Shown here piece after piece: positions 46,153 through 57,890 of a stretch of 64,000 nucleotides of DNA (positions are counted from its first letter, which is position 1; every line of letters starts with the position of its first letter). The DNA comes from Chamaecyparis obtusa (taxonomy: Eukaryota > Streptophyta > Pinopsida > Cupressales > Cupressaceae). The stretch covers positions 1 to 64,000 of the forward strand of contig BSBK01008840.1 of assembly GCA_027943335.1 (NCBI GenBank), written 5' to 3'. A model generated the notes under the pieces. That model ran no database searches, was not told the DNA's origin, and worked only from the letters and a program-made list of their open reading frames with translations. The position numbers and the translations under genes were made by a program.

Positions 46153-47496
46153 ATGCCTGTCGAGACAAGATCTAGATCTAGGAAGTGAAGGCACATGAAT
46201 CCTTATCCAATCACCAGCTCATCTGATCCCAACATTTTTACCAATGCAATGGTAGCCTATGATCCCCAAATACAAACTGGAAATACATGGGATGATCCCA
46301 ATATCCCCTCAGCTCCTCTGGCAATAGAAACATTTGTGAATCACCCAGAGAATCCACCAGCAGTCAATACACGCATAGCCCAAAACCAGCAGAGCATGTT
46401 CACTAATTTTGCACAAAGGCATACTCCCATTCCACCATATCTCCATCCTCGTATTCCCATAAGCACTATCCAAATCCCAGCACAAGTATACTCTCCATTC
46501 ATCCAACAATTCCCTGATCCAATCTTGCAAACATCCCAAGAAACCTCTGCCATTCCCCTTCTTTTACAAGGAAGCTTCGCCAGTCCTGTAACACAAGCTG
46601 TAACACCATCTACTCCATTCCCTATCACAGGTACTTCATCATCCACCATGGCTTCCCAGGCTCTCGCACAAACCTTTACGCAAGCAGTTCCACCACCTTC
46701 CATAAACCAAGCAACACCATGCTTTCTAGGAAGGATGCAATCATCCTCCCCTTCACAAGCTTCCACATCCACACCTTTCATGCCAGGAGGGATGCAAATG
46801 CCCTTTCCTTTCACTCCAGAAGCCTCAACATCCATACCATCTTTTCCAGGGTCAACGCAATCGTTTCCCTCCTTCACCCCACAAACATCAGTGTCATTTA
46901 TTTCGGGGGCAGCACAACCGCTCCCCTTTCCTACTCAGCAAGCTTCCATGTCAACATCACCCTTTTCATGGGGAGCGCAAACATTCCCTTCCTTCCCCCC
47001 CCAGCAAGCATCTACCTAGGCACAAGCCCAGCAAACTGCCTTCACCACAGGAATGCCTTCCATGGGTTTTTCCAATCCACCTTTCACATCCCAAATTCCC
47101 ATCACATCTACCTTCCCGATGTTCACTGCAACACAATTCCCACCATACACTGGCTCTCGTTGGGGCCTCACTCAAGAAGAAATGAAAGCTTGGGGCATAC
47201 CAACCCATTCTTCTATGTCCATGTTTGAGAATCAACAAGCCACCTTCTCACAAGCAGCACAACAACAACCATCGTAGCCTCCATCCGTTTCATCATTCAC
47301 AAGCTATCCATTCCCAGCACCTAGTACTTTTCAACAAATTCCTCCACCTCAGCAGCAAAGTTCATCCCATTTCGCAAGTTATCTTTCCCAGCCACCCTTT
47401 TCTTCAAGCTTCCCCACATCAATTCCACCCTTAAGCAATGCAGGAATGCACCTGACCTACATTGGAATGCACCTGACCTACATGCGGGAATGCACC
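46153..47496 (+). pseudogene. gag: TE5 gag-like N-terminal frame, truncated
   Basis: One register starts at ATG 46,153 (MPVETRSRSRK, then a TGA, then an ATG at 46,195). It continues as a Pro/Ser/Thr/Gln-rich region to 47,496, broken by TAG at 47,017 and 47,275. The TGA and both TAGs are one C-to-T change from CGA or CAG. Repeated motifs such as PSFPGSTQSFPSFTPQTS give a low-complexity tail, and SRWGLTQEEMKAWGIP is the only conserved-looking patch. The Gag core, zinc knuckle and all of pol are absent. The register runs across the deletion junction into the right LTR. A Ty3/gypsy Gag N-terminus is inferred from the start motif and position only. Confidence 0.55.
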
Positions 47497-48128
47497 CTTA
47501 AGGATTTCAATCCTGGCCACTCATTCTTCCTTCCCAAATCCTATAAATACCCCTCCTTTCAAGAGCAAATCAATTATCTTAACTTTCATTCTCATGCATT
47601 GTTATCATGCCCTTTTATTTCTAGACTTAGCACAAATCATTCTAATTTAGTTTACTTTCAAGCATTTTAGCTAATCATAGCTTAGTAATAATGGATTAAC
47701 ATAATTTTTATTGTTTTTTTGCATAGCATAGCATCATCATCACATCTCATTTGGTCTAAAATCAATCTTAGATTACTCATCATGTAGCTTAATCTCCATT
47801 AAAGCATTTTTGAGTTCTTGAGGCCTTAGGGGCAAATCAAGTGTTCTATACCTATTTTGAGCCATTTTGGGGTTTTCATGGATTTCAATTCATCTTAGAA
47901 TGCATTAGAGTATGCTCCAAGTGTTTAGAGAGCACACCCACATCCCTCTTATCAGAGCAAATCAAACATTTGCTCTATAACACTTGTTTTTAGCAACAAT
48001 TTTGGGGTGGCTTTGGTTTTGTTTTCATGTCTTATGCTGTTTTTAGTTCATGAACATGTTAGATTAGTCTAATGTTTGAATGTTTCAGCCTTTCAAGACA
48101 GGTAACAGGTTCAAAATCATAGTCTACA
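47497..48128 (+). repeat. TE5 right LTR, 5'-truncated
   Basis: Collinear with 42,689-43,320. The junction follows two copies of a roughly 21-bp GGAATGCACCTGACCTACAT unit and a partial third (47,442-47,496). The outer end and target duplicate are intact. Confidence 0.88.
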
Positions 48129-48133
48129 CTAAG

Positions 48134-50796
48134 ATGTTTGGAGGCCCCACTCCAAACCTGTGTTCAAGACAAGGCTTGAATGAGTTAAATTTTCAAACTC
48201 TAAGCATTCCTCATTAAGGAGAGAAAGATTGAGGGGGGGACAAAAAGATTTGGGCCCACCTCCATCACAATATCCCATGCCTTTAGAGGTACGCCAGCAT
48301 GAAAGGGCAAGAGTAAACAAGTTTAAATAAAGTAAAGTTGAAGAGAATGCCTAAACCCACGTGCATGAAGGGAGGTAAATTTTCAACTAAGTTTAAATGC
48401 TCTTCCAAAGACCTACGCCTAGGAAAGAGGGAAGACATGGAAAGGAAGTGGGAAGTGGGTCCCACTCCTTTCCCATGTCATAAAGAAATAACTTCATTAA
48501 TTTGTTTTGTGTTTAATTTCAAAGTATGGGCAGGCCCGCGTGGGTTTTGATGAAGGCATAAAAGGAAGACATTAAGTGAAGGGGCTTTGATGATGTGTCA
48601 GCCCCAAGTACACACTTGACCCAATCAAAAGGTTTGAAAACTTATGCAAGACAAGACCTCCTTCCACATGTGCTAGTTTAGGGAAAGTATTTAATAAGGT
48701 ATGGGGGGGGTATATTTCAAGGTTAATTTATTTGTTTATTGCTTGTTGAGGTGGCTAGATTTAAAAGCTATTAGAGCTTAATTGAAATTGAGTAGATACC
48801 TTTTTAGGATGCTAATCTAGGATTTAAGTGGAGTAGTAAATTGATATATTTAATTTATGCATGTTTTATTTAATGATGAGTAATGCATTTATAATTTGTG
48901 GGGTTTATTAATTAACACATTAATAATTACAATTAATATTACATTGTAACATTGGGAGTTAAGGTATATTCATAATTCTTAAGTGACATAATATAATCTT
49001 TTAATTAGATAATGAACATATTATATAATCAATAACTATATATATATAATAGGAAGAGATTAGTAATAGCTTGTCGTAGTTGATTGTTGGGTTAGCTAGT
49101 TCTTTTTAATGAGATAATATATTGAAATTATTAAGTGGGATTGGCATAGTGTCTTAAATTTTGTAATCACGATGTTCCATGTTCATCTTTTTTAACAGAT
49201 TATATGGACATTGAAAAATATTTATAAAGTAAATTAGAAAATCACATAAGTATGAACTTGCTATCTTTATGAGCAAAAGGAAAATTTACTTGTTAAATGA
49301 TTTTTGTAACATTGTCTTCTTTACGAAATGTTATCTTATTGTGTTACGATGTTACCTTACTGTGTAAATTGTACGTGCATGTGAATTATATTATTGATGT
49401 AGCCAATCTGCATATGGGATAGATGACCAATTAGGGGGTGAAATCAAGAGGCCGGGTATATGTTGTGGATATCAGTTATCTATGTTGTTGAATGTTTTAT
49501 GATGCATTGTGGAATTCTGTTTTCTATTGCTTGATGGAGAAAGTGTAAATGTGAGATCATGGTTGGGATATCTATTTGATCTTTTTGATTATTACCTCCT
49601 GGTGGATTAATTTGAGTTAGTGGCCAAGTGAGTAAATGTTTTGATTTGTAAATATGATTTATTTGGTTATCTGTTTATTGGAGCTTATCTTGATTTATGT
49701 GGCCACAAACTAGGATGGGTGTTGATTGGAAAACTAGGGTAGGTTATCTAGATGTGATGTAGGGGGCGGCTTGCAATGGATCACCAAGGCCCGCAAGTGG
49801 TTGACGGATCATCCATTGTCAAGTTTCTTAATTCCAGTGATAACATTATAAAAATTGATCTAGTTAGGAAAACATTAAAAAGATAATTTGTGATACTTTT
49901 CTCATGCCTTGAGTGCCGTCGGTTCAGTGAGGAACCTTCAGGACTAAACTCAAGGGTGGATCATCGATATACTTGTCTTCATGAGAGATATCGATACCAT
50001 GTATGATCACTTGAGTGCTGTCGGTTCAGTGAGGAACCTTTAGGACTAAACTCAAGGGTGGATCTGCGTGATGACACCTTCCTACTCACACCGTAGATAT
50101 CCTACGTAGGTTAGTGCCTCTGGTAACCTGTATACCCTCTTCTTCTAGAGATATCTTTCTAGGTGGTGATTGGGATTGGTCCTTAGTATGTGCGTGGGCC
50201 TGGTGTTATCTCCCTAGCACGGTGGGGTGGACCTCTAGGTTCCACATGGTCAGGAGGTAGTGTACTTCTCCATTGAGACTATTGTGGATATCCTCCATCA
50301 CCTGATTGTACACTTGGATCAGTCTATCACATTTGTTGCAGATTTATGTACCCAGTTATTAGAAGATATTATCTTGTACTTGTAGGAGATTTCATTTGAT
50401 TAGTAATGATCCCTACGTGGATCCATGATGTATTTTGATATTTGTAAATTGTATTAAATATCACCGCATACCCTACGATATGTGCAGTGGATGTAGGTGA
50501 TCATGTGATGTAATGTTATATTGGTTCAAGAGATGTATTTAATTTTATTATGTACTTAAAAGTTCTTTAGCATTTGATCTTGTTAGCGTAGTGTTAGTTA
50601 GATGACGTAATACTACGTCAGGGACCCTTGAGAATGAAAAAGGAATGATGTGTTTATTCAAACTGATGTATGTAGAGCAATGTGATGCTTTATTCAATGT
50701 GCTTGTTAACATTAGTAAACAAAAAAAAAAATTTGGTTGCATAACTTAGCATAACTTTTAGTGTTAATCTCTTGGGTTCCCTGACGGGATGTTACA
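48134..50796. repeat. TE4 right part
   Basis: No coding domain. It holds two 62-bp direct repeats 102 bp apart (49,908 and 50,010; each with GTCGGTTCAGTGAGGAACC) and a GC-richer stretch 49,900-50,300. It ends GACGGGATGTTACA before TACTC. Confidence 0.6.
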
Positions 50797-51006
50797 TACT
50801 CCTTCTATCCCTTTCCCTCAAAAGATTTACTTTTCATGTCTAGAAGTAGATTAAGGTGATTATCCAAGAGGAACCAACCTAGAACCTAGACGTCTCATCT
50901 TAGTTAGCATAGGTCCAGCAACCTGGAGATGATTCCCATGTTATACTAGGTTATCAAGACTACAAGAGCTTGAGACAAAGGTACAAGCTTAGTGTATAAC
51001 ACCTCA

Positions 51007-51597
51007 CCTTATCATCCACAAGGATTAAATGGTTAGGCATAATCTACTAATAAGAGTTTGATTAAGATCCTCATGAGGATTCTTGAAAAGAATAAGAGGG
51101 CATAGAATTCAAAACTGCCATTAGCTATATGGGCTGATAGGATAACTGTGAAGAGGGCAATTGGTTGTGCACCATTTGACCTAGTAAATGGAATACATAC
51201 AAGAATGCCTTAGAATAATTTATTGGAAATGTATAAGTTTGTTCAGTTATATGATGATGACATAGATGATGAAATGTAGTTGAGGATTGAGGACCTCATT
51301 AGGTTGGATGAGACTAGAAGAGAGTCAGCTTCAAGAAATGCCAAATTGCAGTTGCAGGTTAAGAATTTGTATGACAAGAAGACTGTTGAAAGAAAGTTTG
51401 AGCCTAGTGATTTGGTGTTAATTTGGAATGCCAGATTGGAGGATAAAGGAAAACATGATAAATTTGATCCACTCTGGCTAGGGCCATATCAAATTCATGA
51501 AAAATGGGGCTAGGATTCTTATGTTGTAAAAGAACTGAATGGTAATGTTGAAGAATTGCCTCTTCATGGACAATTCTTGACAAAATACTTCTTTTGA
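51007..51597 (+). pseudogene. TE2 integrase, C-terminal part
   Basis: Resumes after the CCTCA duplicate with PYHPQG. The position of the third catalytic acid (Glu before STNKSL) is now a TAA stop, with a TAG just before it. It continues with WADRITVKRAIGCAPFDLV, KFEPSDLVLIWNARLEDK and FDPLWLGPYQI, the integrase C-terminal domain, to a TGA at 51,595-51,597. Joined to 28,442 it restores the expected order. Confidence 0.88.
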
Positions 51598-51807
51598 AGG
51601 TAATTTTTTTTCCATGAATAGTAGTTAGGTTTGTACATTCTGTCAATTTTGTAAAGTTGCTTGCCCCTATCCTGTTTTGTCCTAGTCAGTTGAGTTTTGG
51701 TCCTGTTGCTCTTTGTTGTCAATTTTTGAGTGGGATGGTCTACTTTAACTAGTGATTCTAAGTCCTTGCTATGCCTACAGGAGGCATAGGTCCCCAGACA
51801 GAGCCAC
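51598..51807 (+). other. TE2 3' untranslated interior
   Basis: About 210 bp between the integrase stop and the right LTR. It ends AGGTCCCCAGACAGAGCCAC. The polypurine tract is weak. Confidence 0.5.
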
Positions 51808-53575
51808 TGTTAGCATTTGCAAAAAATTTCATGGCTTCATGTTCTTTCCCCTAGCCTCTGCAGTATTTTTCATGTCTCTAGCTAAAACCCTAAGCAAAAA
51901 TTCAAAAACTAGCTGTTACTTTGAAAAACCCTTTATTTTACCCTAGCCCTATTCTAATTTGTTGTTACTTTTTGGGCCACTTGAGTTCCCTAAAACCCAT
52001 GTGCGCAAATATTTCCTAAGTCTATCCACCAAACACTTTATTTTTTCCCTATGCCAACAGCGCTTTAATTTTTCTCAAGTTTCTATCACCTGGCAGTCTT
52101 TATTTTCCTAAGTCCTACACCTTTAATTTTTCTATAGTTTTAGCTTAAATCTTTCCTAGGTCCGGCTCTGACACCATCTTAATCCTATGATTGTCATAAG
52201 TTTGCAAGGGTTTTATCAGAGGCTTGTGATCTTACGATGACCGTTGATTCCTTTTCATGATGTAACGCTTCAGACGGTGGGTCCAAAGTGACATGTAGGT
52301 ACAGTTGGCATTCTGCGATTGGTCCATGATGCAATATGCTGCCAGTTGTCAGTGGGACCTAAAGTTTTTGGTCTAACAAATAGTTAATGACCTGTTTAAT
52401 CTTATGGCTCTCGCTTTACCACAAGGTCAAGATGCACGCTAGATAAGTTAGCACTTTAGCGATAGCCGTCAATTCACTTTTGGCTATGTGCTTCGTGGTG
52501 GTGGTCCCAGTATCAAATAGAATTGATTGGTAGTTTCTCATTGGTCCAGGTGTGCTGAGGTGGATTTGTCAGTGGGTCTGTCGGTTTGTAAAGAGGTTAA
52601 AGTGTCATGTGATCTCTTGGCTGTCGTTACACCACTAGGGTAACTTGCATGATGGATAAGTCAGTGATGTAGCGACGGCTGTCGATCTTCACTAAAGATG
52701 GAAAGCCTGCTCGGTGGGTCCTTTGTGCCAATTGTCGCTGGCGTGTTGTTTTCTTATTTGCTAAACTATTGTCTTGGTGGTGGCTGACTATTCTGGGTCC
52801 TGCCATCATTTTTAAAGATAAATGGAGATCTCATGCACCATCTGATCTACCGGGAAAAGGAAAATATCTACGGTTGCATTTTAAATTTTATGACGTGACC
52901 ATTGTAGTTTGAATTTGAATTTTTGAATGAGGTTTCCAGCGATAGGAAGTACCAAAATTTATGGTTTTAGCAGCCGATTTTGATTGGTTTGGTGTCGCTG
53001 GTTGTTGCAAACTGATCTGAGGGTCCCTGTGGTTGGTGGCATGTTGTTTTTGTACTAGGAGAAGTTTGGTTTTGTGCTTGAGGTGTGTTTGCAGGTGGCC
53101 GATTTGACTAGTTTTCATGGCAATTCCTTGGTGTTCTATATTGTTCTCTCAAATTTTGATGATGGTAGATCTGTCTGAGATTTTTTTTCTTCGGGTTGCC
53201 TATGTTTCTTCCCCTGCAATAACTTTTGTTGTATTTTTTATTGGTTGGGTAGTTGAAACCCTAACCCTAGTCACCCAAAGCTTGATGCATCCTCTTTGAG
53301 GATTCCAAGGTGACTAAGGGTATAAGTAGTTAGTTTTTTGATAGAGTAAGGGTTTGATCCTGAGGTTCTATTCTAAATTTTAGTTAGTTCAAGTGGTTCT
53401 GATTGTATGAACATTTGAGGAAAGAGGAGCTAGATTTTGGTTCTTCTTCCTATCTTTGTGTTGCTTTGATTGTGTATTGCTCTTGAATATGTTAATGAGA
53501 ATGCTATTGAGTTCCAATCTTGCATTTGTGTATGTCTTCTTGTTTTGGTTCTAAGCTCATATATGTTAGTGTCAC

Positions 53576-54422
53576 TGATGAAGGTGCTCCCCTTAATACC
53601 ACAAACATATAATAGAAAAAGAGAAACAACAACAATAATATGTAGGAAGAGAAAAATTGGCTTCTTATTATCTCCACAAATGTGGAATTACAAACTTTCA
53701 GAATTACAATATGCAAAGCCACATGGGCATTCCCTTACAATATTTTGTAGGACAAAGCCTCGAACTATTACCCAGAACTATTCTGAACTGCCTAAGACAA
53801 TAATACAGCCTTCCTTATATAGGCAATTTCCACCGCCCGAGAAGGTTCCAGAAATTTAGCCCTAAGGGCCGACCAAACTTAGATTTATTTTATTTTTCAA
53901 TTTATTACATCAAAGTCGGCTCAAAATAACTTTTGAAACCCGAACGGAAATTTTGAAGGAAAATTATTTTCTGCCATTTCAGGTGACCCGACTTCCGGAG
54001 ATCATAAGTCATCACCAGTTGACCCGATTGACTATTATAACCCCATTTTGGAAATGCCATGAAGCACTCTACAGGCTTGACCCATGCAAGCACCCGTCAC
54101 CCAAATTTTTGACCTCATTCGGGGCCTCTAAAGCCTTCAAAAATGAGTTCAAAGTTTCTGTACCCTGCTGCCAATACCGAAAATCTTCAATATCTTCAAA
54201 ACTACACCTGATCTAGCCATGAAACTTTGCTGGCAGACTTATATGACCAAAATGAACCTCCAAGAAAGAAATCAGATCATTCTGAGCACATACGAAAATT
54301 ACCAAAAATAGTAACTTTCCATAAATAACAGCTCTGCACAAAATAGCCCTTATTGAATATAAAAACAGAAATATTTTTGGGTGATGCAAGATTGTTCTTA
54401 CACCCAGGATGCTCCTGCATCA
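53576..54422 (-). repeat. TE6 3' LTR
   Basis: In plus orientation it begins TGATGAAGGTGCTCCCC and ends CTCCTGCATCA. It carries a heat-shock element (53,841-53,853) and TATA box (53,815-53,823). Confidence 0.95.
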
Positions 54423-54460
54423 GACACCCGGGGTAATTTGAGAAGTGACCCTGTCACGAC

Positions 54461-54625
54461 TCAGGCGTGCAGAGGAAAACCAAGATGAGTAACCTCCTCC
54501 TTTGTTAGCCATGATGAATCTTCAACAGGTCATCCTTTCCATTTGACCAAATATTCTTCATATGTCCTATTCCTTGTGCTTCTGCCAACACGACTGTCCA
54601 GTATGTCTTCAATCTCCTTGATATC
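54461..54625 (-). pseudogene. TE6 chromodomain
   Basis: Chromatin-targeting tail of chromoviral integrase. It reads EIEDILDSRVGRSTRNRTYE, then EYLVKWKG, a TGA at 54,527-54,529 that replaces a likely CGA, then PVEDSSWLTKEEVTHLG and the terminal TGA at 54,461. The aromatic Y and W of the YLVKW core are present. Confidence 0.82.
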
Positions 54626-55807
54626 TGAACTGGTTGCTGGAATATTCCACTGTGCTGCTGCAACCTCATCTTCAACACCTCCTTCATGATACTCTGTCAA
54701 ATCTGAAATGTTAAACACTGGTGAAATATTCAGCCCAGTAGGCAATTCTACCTCATATGCATTTCCCGAATCATGCTTCTTCAGTTTCTTACATGGTCCA
54801 AACTTCTTCATTTTCAACTTGTTATATGTACCAACCGGAAACCGCTCCTTCCGCAAATGAACCATGATTTCATCTTCAACCTGAAATTCCTTATGCCTCC
54901 TTTTCTCATCTGCCTTAGCCTTATACTGTGCGTTCATCTTGGTAATATGCTTCCCCACCTCCTCATGGATGTTCTTCAAGTGTTCTGTAAAATCTTCAGC
55001 TTCAGCACTACTTATTTCTCCTTTATCTATCTTCCTTAATTCAGATGCATTTCTTGGACTACTTCCATATACAATCTGGAATGGTGATTTACCAGTGCTC
55101 CTATTGACAGAATTATTGTATGCAAATTCTGCCTATGGTAAAATCAAATCCCATCCTGTTGGCTTATCTCCAACCAAACATCTCAGCAAATTTCCCAAAC
55201 TCCTATTCACCACCTCTGTCTGTCCATCAGTCTGTGGATGATGTGATGAACTGAACTTCAAATCTATCTTCAACTTCTTCCACAATGTACGCCAGAAATA
55301 TCCAACAAACTTAGTGTCCCGATCTGAAACTATGGTCTTTGGCAAACCATGAAGTCTCACTACTTCTCTGAAAAATAATTCTGCTACATGAACAACATCA
55401 TTAGTCTTCTTGCAGGGAATGAAATGTGCCATCTTCGAAAATTTGTCAACCACCACAAAAATTGAATCATGTCCCCGCTGAGTCCTCGGTAAACCGAGGA
55501 TAAAGTCCATGCTGATATCCTCCCAAGGCTTCTCTGGTACAGGTAATGGCTGATACAACCCTGTATTCTGCTTCACTCCTTTCGCCATCTGACATACTCT
55601 ACAACTCTGTACAAAATTCTTCACATCTTGTTGCAATTGTGGACAATAATAATTTTCACTAACCAAAGAAAGGGTTTTGTCACGACCAAAATGTCCAGCC
55701 AATCCTCCGCTATGCTTCTCCTTGATGAGATTCTCCCTCATAGAACTTCGTGGAATGCACAACTGACTTCCTCTGAATAGCATATCATCCTGGATGATGA
55801 AATCCAA
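54626..55807 (-). pseudogene. TE6 integrase
   Basis: Zinc domain with His residues ([19 protein letters not shown]) and the Cys pair CRVCQ. Core catalytic acids lie in [23 protein letters not shown] and [12 protein letters not shown]-terminal domain follows with EDEIMVHLRKERFPVGTYNK. One TAG at 55,130-55,132 sits where Gln is expected before AEFAYNNSV. Register unchanged throughout. Confidence 0.92.
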
Positions 55808-55849
55808 CCATTTCGTCCTGTCTAGAGTAACAAGTTCTGTACAAGCTTT

Positions 55850-56340
55850 CTAAGCTTCACCAAAATCAGGATCCTCTGGATACAAATTCTTGAGTTCCTT
55901 GAACCCAACCACTTCAATCTGCATTTCTGTCAGCAATAGTTGCCTTCTGCTAAGAGCATCTGCAACCCTATTAGACTTTCCACTCCTGTGTTTCAAAACA
56001 AATGTATAACTCTGCAAAAACTCAACCCATTTTAAATGCCTCTGATTCAACTTTCCTTGACTATTCAAATATTGCAAAGCTTGATGATCAGTATACAAAA
56101 CAAACTCCTTAGGAAGTAGATAATGTCTCCACTTCTTTAATGCCTGAACTATAGCATAAAATTCTTGATCATAAACAGAATATTTCCTCTTGGCATCATT
56201 TAACTTCTCACTGAAATAAGTAACAGGTTTACCTTCTTGGCTCATAACAGCTCCTATTGCAGTACCACTAGCATCACAATCTACTTGAAACACCTTATTA
56301 AAATCTGGAAGTGCTAAAACAGGTTGTTCTGTAACTTTTT
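55850..56340 (-). pseudogene. TE6 RNase H
   Basis: Catalytic residues are all visible: VDCDASG (residue about 899), [23 protein letters not shown] and RVADALSRR. Stops at about 56,338 and 55,849 bound the segment but lie in the same register as RT and integrase. Unlike in TE2 and TE3, this RNase H kept its active-site residues. Confidence 0.92.
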
Positions 56341-57440
56341 ATTTCAACAATTGAAAACTTTTTTCTGCTCCATTAGTCCACTTAAACTCTTTTCTATCCC
56401 CTCTCATTGTTTCAGTCAAGGGTCCACAAATACTGCTAAAATTTTTGATAAACTTTCTGTAAAAACTAGCTAGACCATGAAAAGATCTTACCTCAGTAGC
56501 ACTCCTTGGAGTAGGCCATTCAAGGATAGCCTGTACCTTCTCTGGGTCTATTTTTAGACCTTCTCCTAAAACTACAAACCCCAAATACACTAGCTCTTTC
56601 TTCACAAAACTGCACTTCTTCAAATTAATCAGCAATTTCTCTTCTCTCAACTTCTCAAATACCATACGAATATGCATCATATGCTCATCCAATGTCTTAC
56701 TAAAGATCAAAATATCATCTAGGTAAACAATGACAAACTTACCCAAAAATTATTTCAGAACCTCGTTCATAAGCCACATGAAAGTGCTCGGTGCATTGGT
56801 TAGCCCAAAAGGCATGACTAACCACTCATATAGTCCTTCCTTTGTTTTGAAGGCAGTCTTCCATTCATCTCCTTCTCTGATCCGAATCTGATGATATCCA
56901 CTCTTCAGATCTATCTTTGAGAAATACACAGCTCCACTCAAACAGTCCATAATATCATCCATTCGTGGCAATGGAAACCTGTACTTGATTGTGATCTTGT
57001 TTATTGCCCTAGAATCTGTACACATCCTCCATTCTCCATTCTTCTTTGGTGCTAATACCGCTGGTACAGCACATGGACTCAGACTCTCACAGATCAAACC
57101 TTTCTGTAACAGTTCATGTACTTGTCTGTTCAACTCCTCACTTTCTGCAGGTGTAATTCTGTGTGCTGCCTTATTCGGCAAACTCGCTCCTGGGATCAAG
57201 TCCATCTGATGACTGATCTTCCTGATTGGTGGTAATCCATCAGGCACGTTATCAGATACAATATCCTGAAACTCATTCAACAAATCTGCAACTTCTACAG
57301 GAACATCTTCTACTTCCTCTTTACCAGCTTTTGGAATTAAAGCAAAACATACATGCTCATGCCTCATACCATCTAGGAATTTCCTTCCATCAACAAATGT
57401 TATTCTTGCATTACCACATACCTTTTCTTCGGTCTCCTTC
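56341..57440 (-). pseudogene. TE6 reverse transcriptase
   Basis: Blocks: [78 protein letters not shown] at 56,747-56,749 (one change from CAA) is followed by the active box VIVYLDDILIFSK (YLDD, residues about 749-752) and GLKIDPEKVQAIL. It starts within the 370-codon open stretch that also covers the protease. Confidence 0.93.
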
Positions 57441-57890
57441 AATGGCTTTAGCTTATGTCGCACTCCATCCTTTGTCAGGGAATAGGTATTTGCACGACCA
57501 TCATGTACAACACATCTGTCAAACTGCCACGGTCTACCCAATAACATATGACATGCATCCATAGAGATGATATCACATAGTACCTCATCTTGGTACCTGC
57601 CGATCTTGAACTTCACTAGGCATTGTTCATTGACCATGACCTTGTGGTCATCCTGTACCCAGGCAATCCGATATGGATGTGGGTGTTTCTGTCTCTTGAG
57701 CTTCAACTTTGTCACCATCTCTTCTGACACCAAATTGTCAGTGCTTCCACTATCAATAATCACATCACAACATTTACCTTCACACTTGCACCTGGTGCGA
57801 AAAAGGCTCCTCCTTTGCTCAGGTTCATTCTCACCACTCAACAGGACTCTTCTATTAATCAACGTTTCTCCTCTTTCAGCATCTTCAGAA
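57441..57890 (-). pseudogene. TE6 retropepsin
   Basis: The active site reads [15 protein letters not shown] with Asp at 57,752-57,754 (residue about 406). A conserved [13 protein letters not shown] follows. It is in the same register as gag, so no frameshift is needed between gag and pol. Confidence 0.9.

Larger units (their letters stand above)
41797..48128 (+). mobile_element. TE5: internally deleted LTR element inside TE4
   Basis: Bounded by CTAAG at 41,792-41,796 and 48,129-48,133. The left LTR is 41,797-43,320 (1524 bp). The right LTR is only its last 632 bp (47,497-48,128). The interior has a primer-binding-site-like sequence, a long leader and a gag-like N-terminal frame, with no protease, RT or integrase. 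LTR halves differ by about 3% over 400 bp, so it is younger than TE2 and TE3. The missing piece runs from within gag into the 5' part of the right LTR. Confidence 0.88.
39889..50796. mobile_element. TE4: probable very long solo LTR, split by TE5
   Basis: Bounded by TACTC at 39,884-39,888 and 50,797-50,801. The ends are imperfect inverted complements (TGTAATACCCC ... GGGATGTTACA). Without TE5 and one CTAAG duplicate it is about 4.57 kb. I find no primer-binding site, no coding domain and no second copy of either end inside, so a solo LTR is the simplest reading. A 62-bp unit starting CTTGAGTGC recurs at 49,908 and 50,010. It could instead be a non-autonomous element with unrecognisable LTRs. 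Confidence 0.65.
28443..51001 (+). mobile_element. TE3: Tat-like Ty3/gypsy element inside TE2 integrase
   Basis: Bounded by CCTCA at 28,438-28,442 and 51,002-51,006. The left LTR is 28,443-30,949 (2507 bp). The right LTR is 37,578-51,001, split by TE4, and 2511 bp when TE4 and one duplicate are removed. The interior 30,950-37,577 holds a complete gag-pol order in what was a single reading frame (31,273-37,380). LTR divergence is about 8% over the first 178 bp (14 differences, 12 of them transitions, hand count). It belongs to the same broad family as TE2 but has different LTRs and Gag. Confidence 0.93.
37578..51001 (+). repeat. TE3 right (3') LTR, split by TE4
   Basis: Two parts, 37,578-39,888 and 50,802-51,001, join at the TACTC duplicate to give a copy collinear with 28,443-30,949. 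It ends TAGTGTATAACA, then the CCTCA duplicate and the resumed integrase of TE2. Confidence 0.93.

Noticed and set aside
46341..46877. 178-codon open frame on the minus strand
   Set aside because: Antisense shadow of the TE5 gag-like frame, open only because that region is rich in Pro/Ser/Gln codons.
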